NCBI GenBank assembly: GCA_046596415.1
Contig: JBKJML010000290.1
Coordinates: forward strand, 1-16,868
Source: JBKJML01 sp046596415
GTDB lineage: Bacteria > Actinomycetota > Thermoleophilia > Gaiellales > Gaiellaceae
DNA length: 16,868 nucleotides
Reading direction: 5' to 3'
Positions 16,172 through 16,868 of this stretch are shown here, one piece after another. The notes under the pieces were generated by a model. It was given only the letters and a program-made list of their open reading frames with translations. It ran no database searches and had not been told where the DNA came from. Position numbers and translations under genes: made by a program. How positions within the stretch are numbered: position 1 is the first letter of the stretch; each line of letters opens with the position of its first letter.

Positions 16172-16812
16172 ACGAGGCCGAGCTCGGCGGCCACGAGCGC
16201 GACCCAACGCCCGCCGCGTGGCAGTGGGATCGTCTTCCCCCACGGGGCGCGGAGGGCGATCGGGTGGACGGCGCCGGGGATCGTCGTCCGCGACGTGTCC
16301 ACGCCGAGCGCACGGGCCCGTGCGGCGGCCCGCAGGGAGAGCTCGGGTGAGACACCTGGGACGCCGGGCAAGCCGCGGTCGAGCTCGCCGTGGAAGATCA
16401 CGAGCCGCCGGCCCTGCAGCGGCGCCAGGTCGAGCTCGCGGTAGAGCCACGGGGCGAGGCCGATCACGGTCGTCACGGCCGGATCGGCTGCGGCTTGCAC
16501 GGCCACCGCGCCGCCCATCGAGAAGCCAAGCAGCACGATCTCCTGCGCGCCGGCCTCGCGCGCCGCCGCGATCGCAGCACGCGCGTCCTCCAAACAACTC
16601 TCGAGCCGACGCCACGACTTCACCCGATATCGCACTTCGAGGAACGAGAGCTCGGGCAGCTCGCCGGCGAGCTTGCCGACGAGCCATTCGAGCGAGGCAC
16701 TCCAGGTGCCGGGAGTCAGTGAGGCGGTGCCGCCGTTGACGCAGACGACCGCCACGCGGTCCGGCGTGCCGGTCCAGCGGGCCTCGGCTCCGGAGGTGAG
16801 GGCAAAGGACAT
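16162..16812 (-). CDS. alpha/beta hydrolase
   Basis: This 216-residue cytosolic protein has the alpha/beta hydrolase fold. The nucleophile elbow is GFSMGG with Ser98; the acid is likely Asp145 in HGELDRGLP and the base His183 in GAVHPIAL, completing the triad in the right order. VNGG at 25-28 fits the oxyanion-hole segment. It may hydrolyse esters or thioesters; the shared operon with an acyltransferase hints at lipid chemistry, which is inference. ATG at 16812 is the first start, with no strong ribosome site before it. The end overlaps the acyltransferase start. The 56 bases upstream to the window edge show nothing recognisable. Confidence 0.82.
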   Translation of the reverse strand: MSFALTSGAEARWTGTPDRVAVVCVNGGTASLTPGTWSASLEWLVGKLAGELPELSFLEVRYRVKSWRRLESCLEDARAAIAAAREAGAQEIVLLGFSMGGAVAVQAAADPAVTTVIGLAPWLYRELDLAPLQGRRLVIFHGELDRGLPGVPGVSPELSLRAAARARALGVDTSRTTIPGAVHPIALRAPWGKTIPLPRGGRWVALVAAELGLVCE

Positions 16813-16868
16813 GGGTCGACTCTAGGGAACTCGCTCCGGGCGATGGAGACGCAACCCGCCGTCGACCG

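Overview
The window is GC-rich, dense bacterial DNA with mostly G/C-ending codons and many GTG starts and 1-4 base gene overlaps. Gene content points to an actinobacterium, most likely of the Thermoleophilia type: an ATP-type PEP carboxykinase, a very large ATPase-LuxR regulator, a collagen-repeat secreted protein, and a succinate dehydrogenase that uses a heterodisulfide-reductase-like CCG subunit in place of a membrane anchor. The phylum is well supported; the class is inference.

Layout. (1) Positions 1-1580, plus strand: the 3' end of a beta-carbonic anhydrase, a DUF1232 membrane protein and an exported metallophosphoesterase, coupled by GTGA overlaps, then a tiny and probably decayed lipoprotein gene. 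(2) Positions 1625-6990, minus strand: a tight six-gene unit read sdhA-sdhB-CCG subunit-metallophosphoesterase-Asp23/Gls24-GNAT, ending at a hairpin at 1586-1610. (3) Positions 7028-7324: a broken 3' fragment of a second pckA next to a 17-bp perfect stem-loop. (4) Positions 7332-8249, minus: a secreted collagen-like protein with an Ig-like tail. (5) Positions 8432-11455: a solo LuxR helix-turn-helix protein diverging from a 904-residue ATPase-LuxR regulator, with a dyad and a possibly leaderless promoter between them. (6) Positions 11452-13041, minus: intact pckA, whose stop codon overlaps the stop of the regulator. (7) Positions 13042-13793: a 752-base gap holding the remnant of an unidentified gene with a 33-base near-perfect palindrome. 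(8) Positions 13794-16812, minus: alpha/beta hydrolase, PlsC-like acyltransferase and an ABC exporter half-transporter, all overlapping.

Functionally, sdhABE feeds electrons from succinate to quinone, and pckA converts oxaloacetate to PEP, so two central-carbon loci lie close together. The pckA relic directly upstream of sdhA suggests that the two loci were once adjacent or exchanged DNA. The hydrolase-PlsC-ABC group suggests envelope lipid or glycerolipid handling. No CRISPR array, transposase, rRNA or tRNA gene was seen. The most notable points are the SdhB subunit with an extra cysteine at the usual 3Fe-4S site and no visible membrane anchor gene, the mosaic pckA fragment with its adjoining hairpin, and the palindrome-bearing gene relic upstream of pckA.
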